In this document: piece after piece, positions 1 through 9,657 of the stretch
Layout: every line of letters begins with the position of its first letter
Numbering within the stretch: position 1 is the stretch's first letter
DNA from: Prasinococcaceae sp. CCMP 1430
Taxonomy: Eukaryota > Prasinodermophyta > Palmophyllophyceae > Prasinococcales > Prasinococcaceae
DNA length: 64,000 nucleotides
Direction of reading: 5' to 3'
NCBI GenBank assembly: GCA_013416795.1
Contig: RQSC01000062.1
Coordinates: forward strand, 78,448 to 142,447
The notes under the pieces: model-generated
The model's database searches: none
The model's input: only the letters and a program-made list of their open reading frames with translations
Told to the model about the DNA's origin: nothing
Program-made: the position numbers and the translations under genes

Positions 1-52
1 GGGCCGCGCGCCGCGCGTAGCGCGCGGCGCGCCCCGCACGCAGCGCACGTAC

Positions 53-103
53 CTTCTTCTTGTTGTCCACATATCTGTCCGCCTTGGCGCCCTTGACCGC
101 CAT
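53..103 (-). CDS. First exon of a gene leaving the left edge, possibly ribosomal protein P0
   Basis: On the minus strand an ATG at 103 opens 17 codons (MAVKGAKADRYVDNKKK) that end exactly at a GTACGT splice donor at 52-47. The rest of the gene would lie left of base 1. The short, lysine-rich start resembles N termini of plant and algal cytosolic ribosomal proteins. My closest recollection is 60S acidic protein P0, which begins with a similar MAVK-type leader followed by a Tyr and a lysine cluster. That identity is only a guess from 17 residues. The exon/donor structure itself is clear. The next exon would decide. Confidence 0.4.
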
Positions 104-825
104 CGCAGCGGCGCCGGACGGCGCGCCGGGCGTCGAGTGGCACCCGGTCGCCACGTCGCAGCACAGCGTGCGGGGCGGCCGCCGAGCCAATACGCGCGTG
201 CGCGCCCGCCCCGCCGCCGCCCGCCGACAAAAGCAAAACGACACCAAATTTTATCCGTCGTTTCAATATGATTGAATATCTTCATCGAGTGCCGCGGCTC
301 CCGCCCGGATCGTCGCGCCCTTCCGTCGAATCCCGCGGATGCGGCGAATCCGCACGGCAAGAAAAAGCGCGCTCGTGTTCGGCGCCTGGCGCTGACGGAA
401 ATCGCATGCGTTTTGACCTGCCGCCGGCATCGGGGCGCATTGACCGGCGGCGCGCGCGCCGATCGGCGGCACCAACCCAAAAAAGCTAATAAGGGTATTT
501 CTAAGACTAGGGTTCAATTCTGCGTGTGCGTATGCACAGTCCATGTGCGCAGGCACGCGCCTAGCTACAGTAGCTAGCTAGCGCCTGTGCACGTGCCTGT
601 GCACCGTGCACGTGCCTTTGCCTAGAGCACCTCCAATAGTGCGCAGTCAGTTGGCTTGCGTGCTTCTTGTGAGACTGCCCGCCGCGTGGCCGGCACATGT
701 AGCCGCACGGCAGACTGCGTAGGGTGAGTTCTTGAGAGCCTGCATCGTGGTCATCACAGTGCCACAAATGGCTGTGTCGCTGTCTCGGGCCGGGTGGGCA
801 CGCGGGCACACAGGTGCGCTGTCCA
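104..825. other. Intergenic region with no recognisable gene
   Basis: About 720 bases upstream of the minus-strand exon at 103 and downstream of the minus gene ending at 826. Short open frames occur on both strands but none shows a conserved domain or plausible exon structure. Around 520-625 there is a run of GTGCAC/CACGTG-like palindromic words (gtgcacgtgcctgtgcaccgtgcacgtg), which are E-box/G-box-like. No regulatory role can be shown from sequence alone. Confidence 0.4.
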
Positions 826-1452
826 TCATCCCGAATTCTTCTGCTGTTTGATGAGCAAGGAGAACTTCGCCTCTGCCTCGACGTACTGCGAAAACGTGTC
901 GCGCTTGCGGAAGTGAGTCTTGTCGACGGGGTCGAGCTCATCCTCCTCATAGACGTAGGCATCCTTTGACGTGCTCAGGCCGTAATTGGGCACGATAGTG
1001 TATCCAGCATTCAGCCGCGAGTTCATCTTCTTGCTCATCTCGAAGACCAGTTTGGAGTCTTCGTCCTTGTCGTAGCCTTCAGGCATGGGGGACCCTCGGC
1101 GAGCATTCTCCTCTGCCTCCTTGGCCTGCGTGTGCGCGAGACGTGAAGCGCCAGCGGGATGTCGTACACGCACGAGCGGGAGCGTGCGTCAGATGCAGGC
1201 TCGGGCACTTGCGCACGAGCGGGGCGGCGCGCCTTTGTCCGCTTTACACGCGCGCGTGCCGGGCTGTCCACGCACCCTGGCAATAGCGGCGCGCTCGGCG
1301 ATCGTCTGCTTTGGCTTGAACTTCATGCCCTCGTCGACTTCCTGCATGTCGAGCAGACCCTGGCGCACCTCCTTACGTAAGACTTGGCCACGAAGTTTAG
1401 TGTCGTGGTGTCCGGGCACCCGGCTTGTTCCACCAACGTCACGGCTGCTTTT
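826..1452 (-). CDS. Unrecognised conserved-looking protein, 3' two exons, 5' end missing
   Basis: Two minus-strand exons join in phase 0. Exon 1452-1276 is preceded by a very pyrimidine-rich tract ending CCACCAG and ends AGG|GTGCGTGG. Exon 1125-826 begins after TGCGCAG and ends at TGA. The product's C-terminal 158 residues are charged and soluble, with the segments LLDMQEVDEGMKFKPKQT, IVPNYGLSTSKDAYVYEEDE and KRDTFSQYVEAEAKFSLLIK. I do not recognise the family. The helical, charged C terminus suggests a small intracellular protein. No ATG is found in frame in the first visible exon, so at least one upstream exon is missing. The region 1500-1980 holds a poly-G stretch (polypyrimidine on the sense strand) and no clear coding signal. 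Confidence 0.6.
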
Positions 1453-1981
1453 CTGGTGGCTTGGGGGAAATGGAGGGGAGGGGGGGGGGGGAAGGGGGGA
1501 GCAAGGGCACGCGCGCGGCACTCGTCTGCGGGACTGACCCCGAACGCGCGTGGGCGACGGCGCGCTTGCTGTGCGTGCGCGGGTCCAGGCGCGCTGCGGG
1601 GCGGGGCGCGCGCACGCGCGTGTGGCGCTCCCTCGCTTCCCTACACCTCTCCCCCGGCCAACCCGCCCCCTCTCCAAAGCAGTCGCCCTCGCGCCCCCAG
1701 AGCGCGCACACGCATGCGCTCGCCGCCGCCCGCGCGCGGCGGCGCGCAACCGCACGCGCGCGTGCCCCGCTTTGGGCACTTGGACCGAGATCTGCACGAC
1801 CGAGCCATCAGATGGGAGCGCTACCACCAGACATTGGAACCCTAGTGCATACCTTAAATCACACGCACTGTAACCCTTACTGCACTCGTCTGCTGCACTC
1901 GTCTGCAACTATGGCTGACTGTCGGGGTGACGCAGGTGGGGCAGGGGGAGCGAGTGGCGGTGGCGGGGGTGCAGATGTAGG

Positions 1982-3091
1982 ATGTCACGGGCGTGGTGGT
2001 GTTGGCTCGCACGCGCTGGCACGCCGGCACGGGCGCGCGCCGCGCCCCGCTGGCGTGAGCGGTGCAGGCGCAGGCGCAGGGGGCGGGCGCTGTGGCGTGC
2101 GGGAACTGCGGCCATAGGGCCCTCGTTCCCGCCGACGACGGCCGTCGGCTCGGATGCGTGGAGCGCGTTCGGGCGAGCGGCTTCCGGCGAGTGGGACGGT
2201 GCGCTCGTGGCGTTTGACGCGCTCAGTGGCGCGCCACTGCCGCTGCCCGACCGCCTCGTGCCCGAGGCGTTCCGGGAGTGGGGGGAAGCGCTCTACGATC
2301 GGCAAGCCGAGTCGCACGTGCTCGCTGACGACGAGCGACTCGAGCTACGAACGCGGCTCGTGGACCCCGTCGCTGGCTGCGAGGAGGACGCAGTCAGTTT
2401 CGAGGAGGAGCTCAGGGACGTGCTGCGCGGCGCGACGGAGGACAAGACCATCCTGCCCTCGGGCGCGTTCTCCGCTGGCTGCCGCGTACTGCCGCGCGCA
2501 GGTGATGAGTTTTTGCTCGAGTGCGCAGTGCCACTCGCGCGGGGAGACGAGCGCCTTAGGTACAGGCACTACATACGCGAGCGCGCAGGCGGAGAGCAAC
2601 CCGCCGTGCGCCTCCAGGTGATTGCAGAGCGGCGCGTTGGCGAGCACCACACCGCGATGGGGCTCTCGCAGCCGCTGCCGCCTTCCACATGCGCGGGGAG
2701 CTACCCCGAGTGGGGTAAGGGTGGCATCGTGCGCTGCGCAGAGGAGGAAGCCGACCGCAACGATTCTGAGGGGCCTTCGCCGCGGGCCTTCCTCGACGGC
2801 CCTGGCGTGGCCGAGCGCGCCTGTGTGGTGCTCGGAGAGGGTCCTGGGGGCCAGACCGTCAACGATCTGGGCGAGCCGTGGCTCGCGCTCGATGCGTCCC
2901 GCAGCGTCGACTCAACGTCCCTACCACCGCTCGTCCCGCTGCTCGCGGGCGCTTTCGGTGCGTACCATGCGGCCAGCGCTACGGCCGACGGCTCGCTCGT
3001 GATCGTCGCCGGCCACCGCGATGGGTGCATTGTGCGCGCGTACGACTCGAACGGCCGGCTCGACTACGTGCAACTCGCCCAGCGATCCTAA
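1982..3091 (+). CDS. Probable plastid protein of unknown function
   Basis: A single 369-residue frame runs from ATG 1982 to TAA. The first ~55 residues are extremely Arg/Ala-rich and low in acidic residues, as expected of a transit peptide. The conserved part starts near residue 61 with WSAFGRAASGEWDGALVAFD, followed by AFREWGEALYDRQ and LADDERLELRTRLVDPVAGC. These signatures resemble, from memory, a plant and algal chloroplast family of unknown function with the same WS.FG...SGEWDG / REWE..YDWQ / LADD / GCE.DA order. The C-terminal half, with a GSLVIVAGHRDGC strand, is less familiar. There are no membrane segments. It converges with the Myb gene (180-base spacer). The exact N terminus is uncertain. 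Confidence 0.7.
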   Translation: MSRAWWCWLARAGTPARARAAPRWRERCRRRRRGRALWRAGTAAIGPSFPPTTAVGSDAWSAFGRAASGEWDGALVAFDALSGAPLPLPDRLVPEAFREWGEALYDRQAESHVLADDERLELRTRLVDPVAGCEEDAVSFEEELRDVLRGATEDKTILPSGAFSAGCRVLPRAGDEFLLECAVPLARGDERLRYRHYIRERAGGEQPAVRLQVIAERRVGEHHTAMGLSQPLPPSTCAGSYPEWGKGGIVRCAEEEADRNDSEGPSPRAFLDGPGVAERACVVLGEGPGGQTVNDLGEPWLALDASRSVDSTSLPPLVPLLAGAFGAYHAASATADGSLVIVAGHRDGCIVRAYDSNGRLDYVQLAQRS

Positions 3092-3271
3092 TATGCAGCG
3101 CACGCACGCACGCAGCGCTGCGCGCGCGCACCATCGCTCAACACCTGGCGGCTCGGGGCCGCCGTTTACTGTACAGTGAGAAATGAAAAAGAATTACGAC
3201 CCTGTGGCGGCGTGGCGCGAGCGAGCGCCCCCAGGCTCTCAACTACTTGTGCTGCGTGCGTCTACGGTCCT

Positions 3272-3733
3272 TCACTTCTTGGTGCACTTGTATCGTCGGC
3301 AAAGCTTCATGTAGTACTTCTGCGCGTGGCTGCGCACCTGCACGGCGGTGCGCGTCCCAACGTCTGCGGCGATGGCCTCAAAGTTTTCCGCGCCGTACTT
3401 CTTGACCGCCACATGGAAGCGCTCGCATTCATCCTTGCTCCAGTAGCGAGTGCTTGCTGAGCCGGCACCGCCGCCGTGCGCATTTGGGCGTGGCTTGGGG
3501 CTCCGCTTCTTCACTCCGCCTCCAGCCGTAGAGCCGGTAGCCCGCGTCTTCTTGGTCGATCTGAAGCTCTCTTCGATCGCGGTCTGCCTGCTCGTGGGCG
3601 TGGGAGTGTCCACCGGCACCAGCACGGCCGGCGCGTCCAGCACGGGCGGCACTGGCACACGCATCATGGCCACGGCGACGGTATCCGCTGAGATGGGGAG
3701 ACGTGCCGTCATGCATACCTGGGAGGATGCCAT
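3272..3733 (-). CDS. SHAQKY-class single-repeat Myb transcription factor
   Basis: A 153-residue single-exon protein read from ATG 3733 to TGA. Residues ~94-153 form one Myb/SANT repeat: RYWSKDECERFHVAVKKYG, the AIAADVGTRTAVQVRSHAQ recognition helix, then KYY and a basic tail. The SHAQKYF signature defines the plant-type 1R-Myb class (CCA1/RVE-like and DIV-like factors). Here the last residue is Tyr, giving SHAQKYY. The first Trp of the repeat is present and the second is replaced by Phe (ENFEAIA), as in many 1R-Mybs. The N-terminal 90 residues are Pro/Thr/Val-rich, then basic with a KKRSPKPRP nuclear-localisation-like cluster. It is likely a nuclear DNA-binding regulator, targets unknown. The repeat sits at the extreme C terminus, so no separate activation domain follows. 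Confidence 0.85.
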   Translation of the reverse strand: MASSQVCMTARLPISADTVAVAMMRVPVPPVLDAPAVLVPVDTPTPTSRQTAIEESFRSTKKTRATGSTAGGGVKKRSPKPRPNAHGGGAGSASTRYWSKDECERFHVAVKKYGAENFEAIAADVGTRTAVQVRSHAQKYYMKLCRRYKCTKK

Positions 3734-4546
3734 AGTCGTGCCTTCACGCGAGTGCCTCTCCGTATCCGTCTGGTGCTCTCTCGCCCGAGTGCGTCGTGCG
3801 GTGCGTCTCCGCTTGTGGTGCGCACAGTGGCGCGCAACGGTGAGCGCATGGAAGGCGCGCGTGCGTGCGCGCGTGCGCGTGCGCGCCTTCGCGCCCCCCC
3901 CCCCCTCCTGTTCGATTGCACGATGCACGGGGCACGGGCCACTCGATTGCACGGAGCACAGAGCACGGGGCACGGGGCACGGGGCACGGCGCGCGGCGCG
4001 CGCGCGACGCGCGCCACGACGCCCGTTCGTGCCCGCGGAGGCTATCCGCATCGGGCGAATGTTTTGAAAAGGTCTCCCGTCTCTCGTCATGATCAAAAAT
4101 CGTACAGTAACGGTCGCCGCCAGTTGGCAGCCAGGGGAGCGCGCGCCCGGCTGCGGCGATGCGCATCGGGATTGCTGCTGCTCGCCAGGAGGAACAGGAA
4201 CGCCGCGCGAGGCCTGCATTGCCGAGCCGCTGCCGCTGCGGTCAAGTGCCGGGGGGGGGGAAGCGCTCGCGGGACGGCCGCGGTCGCGCGGGACTGCTCG
4301 CAGGACGGCCGCGGCCGCGCGAGCGGACCGATGTTGCGCGGAGGTCCGCGGGCGCGCACGCGCGGGGACGGCGCACCCGCAGGCGGCCGCAGCTCGCGTT
4401 TTCCCCACCATTTCCGTCCCGAAAAAGAAAAATTAAAATACTGTAGTTATGAAGTGCTGAGCTGGCGGGGCGCTGCCCGCCACTCTCGCCCGCGCTCGCG
4501 CGCGCGTGCGCGTGCGCGTGCCTGCCAGCCCCTGCCGCGGCGTGCC
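3734..4546. promoter_or_regulatory. Divergent intergenic region between Myb and HCCA-isomerase genes
   Basis: About 810 bases separate the start codons of the divergent Myb (minus) and tandem HCCA-isomerase (plus) genes, so both 5' regulatory regions must lie here. It contains a run of imperfect gcacgggg/gcacggg units (about 3920-3995), a CG-alternating stretch (3860-3890) and a comparatively AT-rich island near 4420-4450 (gaaaaagaaaaattaaaatactgtagtta), a possible promoter core about 100 bases upstream of ATG 4547. No TATA box can be assigned with confidence. Confidence 0.35.
3957..3997 (+). repeat. Tandem gcacggg(g) short repeat
   Basis: Units of roughly 7-8 bases (gcacggagcacagagcacggggcacggggcacggggcacggc) repeat head to tail upstream of the Myb gene. 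This looks like a young simple-sequence expansion in the shared promoter region. No coding function is seen. Confidence 0.6.
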
Positions 4547-6219
4547 ATGGCGGGTGACGGCGGAGGAACCGGCGCGCGCGCTCCACACGTGGAGTTCTTC
4601 TTCGACGTGGCGTGCCCGTTCGCGTTCGTGGCGTCCTACAAGGTGGAGGCCGCCGCCCGCGCCGCCGGTGCGGCGGGCGTCGAGTGGTCGCCGGTCGCTT
4701 TGGGCGGGGTGTATAGGGACGTGAAGGCGCCGCAGGGGACGCGCTCAGCGTCAGTGGTGATGTGCGCAGCGAAGTGTGCCATGGTGGGCAATGACCTGCG
4801 CGTGATGGCCGCGCGTGCGGGGGCGCCGCTGTGTGGCAACACGCGACACCCGGTGCGCACGCTGCGCGCGCTGCGATGCATATGTGCGGCTCCGCCGAAG
4901 GACCGGGCTCGTCTCTCACGCGTGCTCTTCGAGGCGTACTGGCGCGATGGGCGAGACCTCGGAGACGAGGCTGAGTTGATACGCGTGCTCACTGCGTTTG
5001 ATGCCTCCCGTGCCGCTGGGCTGCTCGCCGCCTCCGAGAAGGAGGATGTCAAGGTGCGGTGCGCAACGCGAGCGTGCGCGTGCTGCGCGCGCAGTCGATC
5101 GCGCGCATTTCGCTCACCCATCTTGCGCGCACGTTCGAACTTGCCCGCTCGCACACGCCCAGGCGGCGCTGCGCGAGCACAGCGAACGGCTTGTCGAGTT
5201 GGGAGGATTCGGAGTGCCCGCGTATGTCGTGCGGCGGCCTTGGCCTGGCGGAGTGGACGGGAAGCTTTGGTGGGGACAAGACGTCCTGCATTTCGTGGCT
5301 GCGGATTGCAGAGAGCTCGACACTCCCGAGCTACCACAACCGAGGCAGTTGCGACTCGAACCTACTGCCAGAAAGCCTCGGTGTGTGTTCTCGAAATCTT
5401 TGCCTTTGAGTCGCCGCTCGCGCACGGGTGCGCCTGCGACAAAGACCAACATCCTGACGAAAATGCGCCCCCCCCCGCGCGCACGAACGCACGAACAGCA
5501 CGCTTGTGCTGTACGAGGACGTGGCCAGCCCATTCTCCTACTTGGCGTCGACGGCCGCGGAGGCGCTCGCCGAGCGCTGTCGGGTGCGCCTACTACGCCG
5601 ACCGGTCCTCGTGGGCGCTCTCTTCAGGGAAATTGGCACGCCCATGGTGCCTATTGCTCATGCGGGTGAGGCCAAGGCTGCCTACCTGCGCAGAGAGATG
5701 GAGGCATGGGCGGCTGCACGGGGTGTGCCCATCTGTGTGCCTCACCCGCACTTCCCGCTGAGGACAACGCTTGCGCAGCGCGTGCTTGCGGGGCTTGCGC
5801 ATGTGGTCGAGGCCGCGGACGAGGGCACGGCCGCCGAGCAGCGTGCGCGTGCACGGCTGTCTGCCGCATCGCGCGCGCTATACACCGCCGCGTGGGCGCG
5901 CGGCGAGGACGTTGGCCAGCCCGGTGTAGTGGTCGCGGCGCTGGAGGCGGCCGGTTTTGGCGCCCTCGGGGCGCGCGAGGTCGTCGACAAGGCTAAGGTG
6001 AATGGCGGTGATGCGCTCCGGTCCAACACCGCTGAGGCCATCGCCGCGGGCGCATGCGGCGTGCCTACCTTTGTGGTGGATCTGGTTGAGAGGGGCGGCC
6101 AAGCCGCGAACACGCCCGCATCCTGCGCGCTCGTGTGGGGCCAGGACCGCATGCATGTCGTCGAGGAGTTGCTGCGCGGATGGGCGCCCCCTTCGCGCCT
6201 GCCATCGGCGCGGCTATAG
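4547..6219 (+). CDS. Tandem two-domain HCCA isomerase / GST-kappa (DsbA-fold) protein
   Basis: Three exons join in frame: 4547-5053 (donor GTGCGG), 5163-5380 (after CGCCCAG; donor GTGTGT) and 5499-6219 (after CGAACAG, ending TAG), giving 481 residues. The protein contains two copies of the DsbA-like thioredoxin-fold domain of 2-hydroxychromene-2-carboxylate isomerases and kappa-class glutathione transferases. Copy 1 begins VEFFFDVACPFAFVASYKVE and ends with GVPAYVV and WWGQDVLHFV. Copy 2 begins LVLYEDVASPFSYLASTAAE and ends with GVPTFVV and VWGQDRMHVV. The family's active-site Ser of the (D/S)PYS motif is Ser in copy 2 but Cys in copy 1. The GVP cis-proline loop is present in both. Family members use glutathione as cofactor or substrate. 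The substrate here is unknown. There is no obvious targeting peptide. Confidence 0.88.
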
Positions 6220-6278
6220 GAGGGACCCGACGTCCTATTAACAACAAATAGTCACTAGACTAGTACTAGACTCGCACA

Positions 6279-7569
6279 TCACGGCTGGCCGTTCGCTTCA
6301 CCGTCCGCCTTTGAGACGAACGGATCCTCGTCGTCCTCGTCCTCTTCCTCGTTCCCAAGCGACCTCCCCAGCACTAGATCGTAAAAGCCGCCACCGCACA
6401 CGGCGCCAACGATGGGCGCCAGGATGTACACCCAGAATCCGTCGCGCGGCCCCGCGATTGCTACGTCACCCCAGCCCGCGATAGCCGCCACGATGCGAGG
6501 CCCGAAGTCGCGAGCGGGGTTCCACCCAGCCTGCGTAATTGGCGCGTACAGGCTAAGGTTGACGCCCACGAGCGCGCCAATCATGAACGGCACGGCCACC
6601 TTTGCGTTTCCTCCGCCGATGGCAGTGTTGCGCGGGTCGGTGAGCGCGAAGATCACGAAAGCCAGCAGCGCGGTGCCCCATGCCTCCACCAGGAAGGCGT
6701 GGCCGAGGCTGCACGCCTGCAGATTGTTTGAGACGGCTGTGGGTGGGCCGGCGCGTGGATGAGAGTAGGCGGTGCGCATGCGTGCGCGGCAAGCGTGGCA
6801 CGCGAGGCTGTGGGCGTTAGGACGCTGAAGGGTCGCTCAGGGGGGCCGCCCGCGCGCGGCATGCACGCGTTCGCCGGCCTGCTCGCTCGCTCGAACGCGC
6901 GCACGCACCATCCGCCTCTCCCGTGTGCGCGTAGAGGTACGGGTTCGGGAAGTACTCGCCGAACGCCGCCGCCGTCAGTATGCTCTCCGGCTCCCCCCGC
7001 ACAATGCCGTTGGAGCGCTCGTAGTGGTGGATGATGCCATTGAAGATCATGAGGTTGAGAGCGCCGCCAAGAATGCCCCCTAGCAGCTGCGCTGCAATGT
7101 AGTGAGGCACCTTCGACCACTCGAAGTCCCTGAGCGTGGCAAGTGCAATAGTGATGGCCGGGTTGAGGTGGGCCCCCGACACATGGGCGGTGGTGTAGAT
7201 TGCGAGGGACACGCCGAGCCACCACACCACGGCCACCTGCCAAATGCCCGCCTGGGCTCCACTGAGCGCGGCGCACACGACGCCGCAGCCGAACAGCACG
7301 ATGAGCGCCGTGCCCCACAGCTCGGCGATGAATTCGCCAGCGGTTTTCGTCTCGAGGAACCGCGTCTGCCTGACCACCCAACGCGCGAGCTGCGAGCGGC
7401 GCGGCGCCTTGTGGACGGCCACGGCCGCAGCCTGGGGCTCGTGCACGCACATGGTGCGCCGCGCCGCGCTGCGCGCCGCCGCGTCGCGCCGTCCGCCCCA
7501 AGTGGCGCGCAAGAGCCGCCGCCGCGGAATCTCAGCCGCCACTTGCGCCGCGCTCGAGCATCTTTTCAT
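6279..7569 (-). CDS. Aquaglyceroporin (MIP family, GlpF type)
   Basis: Two exons, 7569-6909 and 6736-6279, join in phase (G|CC) to give about 372 residues. The intron has a GTGCGT donor and a CCCACAG acceptor. The channel has two hemipores: SGAHLNPAIT carries the first NPA motif and GWNPARDFGPR the second. The Asp after the second NPA (NPARD) is the hallmark of glycerol facilitators and aquaglyceroporins rather than strict water channels. Six hydrophobic helices are visible, among them LWGTALIVLFGCGVVCAAL, VAVVWWLGVSLAIY, LVEAWGTALLAFVIFAL and VYILAPIVGAVCGG. The C terminus is acidic (NEEEDEDDEDPF). The N terminus is basic, and its start is uncertain because an in-frame upstream ATG exists at 7659. 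Expected role: passive glycerol or small-solute flux across the plasma or an internal membrane, for example in osmoregulation. Confidence 0.92.
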
Positions 7570-8458
7570 ACTTTCGAGCGCGCCGCGCGCGCGCGCACTC
7601 GGGGAACGGTCGGTGGCCGCCTTCCGCGTTGGCCCGAATTCGCGACCCGCAAGGCGCACGACTCGCGGTGCTGTGTAAGAAGCTTCTTAGCAGTCGTGTC
7701 TGAGCGTCCCGCGGGCGCCAGCAGCGCCGAGCAGCGCCGAGCAGCGCCGAGCCGTTCCCGCACGCGCGGCGCGGTCGCCGCCGGCCAGGCTGTGGCTGCT
7801 CATGTCGGCCAGGTCTTCGGGTGTGCAGCGCGCGCCCGCGCCCCGCGCGCGCGCCCGCCGGCTCGGAGCTCTATTCAGGGTTTAGAACTTTCAACCCCAA
7901 TACGGTAGTCCTCACGTTTGGGTTCAGATACACGTTTTCGCCATCCTGCTGTGCTCCGCCGCGTCGTGTGGCCAGCAGCGCTCCTGGGGCGCACCCAGGA
8001 TTTCAAGGAGAAATTCCGCGGGCGGAGCGGCAGCGGGCCCCGGCGCGCGCGCGCGCCGCAGACCGGCGGAACCACGGGTCTACGCGCGTGGATTGCGGGG
8101 TAAGAAACGATTACCGGGTATGTGCGTCTCACACCCGAGTAATTTGATGGGGCATGACCGGGGTCGGGCGAGGTCCAAGAGCGCGCGCGCGCGCGCGCGC
8201 CAGGCTGCCGCCCCCCCACCCACCCCCCTGCCTGCTCCGCCCCGCCCGCCCCCGCGCGCTTCCACGCGAGTCGAGGCGCGCGCGTGGGCTGGGAGGCTGG
8301 TCCCACCGCNCGGGGTGGTGACCGCGCTGTTTCGAGCGCGCGCCCAAAAGGCGGCGCCGCCGCCACAGCGCGCGCCGGGAGCGCGTGCAACCGCGCGGCG
8401 CCACTCGCCTGATCCGGTCTCTCGGCGGGGCGCGCGGGCGTGTGACACGCGCCGCGTC
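7570..8458. promoter_or_regulatory. Divergent intergenic region with a single N
   Basis: About 890 bases between the divergent aquaporin and RING genes. It contains a 12-base unit (agcagcgccgag) repeated about three times near 7720-7755, an AT-richer island at 7865-7935, a (CG)n alternating run at about 8180-8201 that could adopt Z-DNA, and one ambiguous base at 8310. No coding exon is supported. Confidence 0.4.
8310..8310. other. Single ambiguous base (N)
   Basis: One N lies in ccgcNcggggtgg between the aquaporin and RING genes. Isolated Ns in this window may mark joins or unresolved GC-rich bases. Here no gene is broken by it. Confidence 0.9.
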
Positions 8459-9466
8459 ATGGCGGTGCCCGCAGGCGGAGCCGGCGACGGCGATGCCGAC
8501 GCCAACGGCGTGGAGCTCAGCACTGCCGTTGCTGCAAGCTTCGACGGGCGGTCCCAGTGCGAGTGCGCCATCTGTGCGTGCACCCTCACCGAGGCGCCCC
8601 CTACCCCTGCGCCTGCCCCTGCCCCTACTGGGGACGACGCGAACGCGGCAGCGGACGCGGAGGACGGAACCGAAGATAGCGCGCCAGTCGCATTCCCGGC
8701 CGCGCCTGCGTGGGCATGGTCGTCGTCCTTCACCTTCCCCTGCTGTCATAACAGCGATTGCTGCGTGCGATGTGCCGCCGAGTGGGTGGGACATCAGGCA
8801 GATGAGGAGCTTCGCCGCCCGCATCCGCGCGCCGCGCCCGAGAGCGCGCTCCCTGCGGACCTCATTTCCTGCCCCTTTTGCCGCTCCAGCGACCCCGTCG
8901 CCATGAACAACACGGTGAGTGAGCGTGACAGCGGAGACGACTGACGCACGCGTTGATGCTCTTCGCTGGAGGCCCCAGTAGGGCGAGCGAGACTCCAACC
9001 GCCGCTCAGGCACGCTCTTGCTACCTCTCGCGCCAGCATGCCACGATTCCTGACCCGCCAAAACACACGGTTGCCGTGGCGTCCGCCCTCCTGTGTCGCG
9101 CTCGCGCAGGTTGAGCGGCTCATCAAGGCCGTGAAGCGCGTGCCCAAAGTGGAGGCGAGCGCCGTCGGCAGCGAAACGTTTGCCGCAAGTGGCACGGTCG
9201 ATGAGGAGGGCCGAGAGCGCATACTCAAGGACCTGCGGCGAGCACGCGGTGCGCTCGCCGTCCTGCGCGGAGATACGGAGAACGCGGAGCTGGGGATGCT
9301 CGAGCGCAGCGAGCACCAGGCGGAGGGCGGCCACGGGCGCTGCGAGACGCAGGTGAAGCGCGCGCTCCGCACGTCGGGCGTCGCGCTCCGAATCTGTGGC
9401 ATAACCGTCCTCGGCATAGTCGAGCTCATCTTCTGCTGCTCCTACGGCAGATTCGAGGACATGTAA
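8459..9466 (+). CDS. Membrane-anchored RING-type zinc-finger protein
   Basis: Two exons, 8459-8914 (donor ACG|GTGAGT) and 9110-9466 (after CGCGCAG, stop TAA), join in phase 0 to give 270 residues. Residues ~38-145 hold a RING-like finger: CECAICACTL, then a ~50-residue Ala/Pro/Asp-rich insertion, then FPCCHNSDCCVRCAAEWV, and after a second insert SCPFCRSSDP. This fits a RING in which the loop between the first two zinc-ligand pairs is expanded. The second exon encodes a charged helical stretch and ends with one hydrophobic segment (TSGVALRICGITVLGIVELIFCC), a probable C-terminal membrane anchor. A membrane-bound E3 ubiquitin ligase role is inferred. A gene at 61443-62549 has the same unusual architecture. 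Confidence 0.75.
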
Positions 9467-9657
9467 CGCGCAGCGAATTGCGGCGTAGCATTGCGGCGTA
9501 GCGGCCGAAGCAACTGTACACAGCACGAGCAGATTCTACTATTTCTATCTACACACTTCCCACGGTGCCTCGTGCGCGCGCGCGCGCAGGGCCGCAGCAT
9601 TCGTCGGCCTGCGCGCAGGCCGTGCCGTGCGCGGGCCGTGCCGCGGGCCCACGCCTC

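Noticed and set aside
130-160. Plus-strand GAPGVEWHPVAT resembles GAAGVEWSPVAL of the HCCA-isomerase exon
   Set aside because: Only a dozen residues match, with no flanking similarity, and the opposite strand carries a better exon. Treated as chance.
1425-2117. Long Arg/Gly-rich open frames on the plus strand over the hypothetical minus gene and beyond
   Set aside because: Composition-driven open frames in very GC-rich DNA. No domain signature and they overlap better-supported exons.
3752-4546. In-frame extension far upstream of the HCCA-isomerase ATG
   Set aside because: Repeats and Arg-rich text typical of a noncoding GC-rich promoter. The ATG at 4547 gives a normal domain start.
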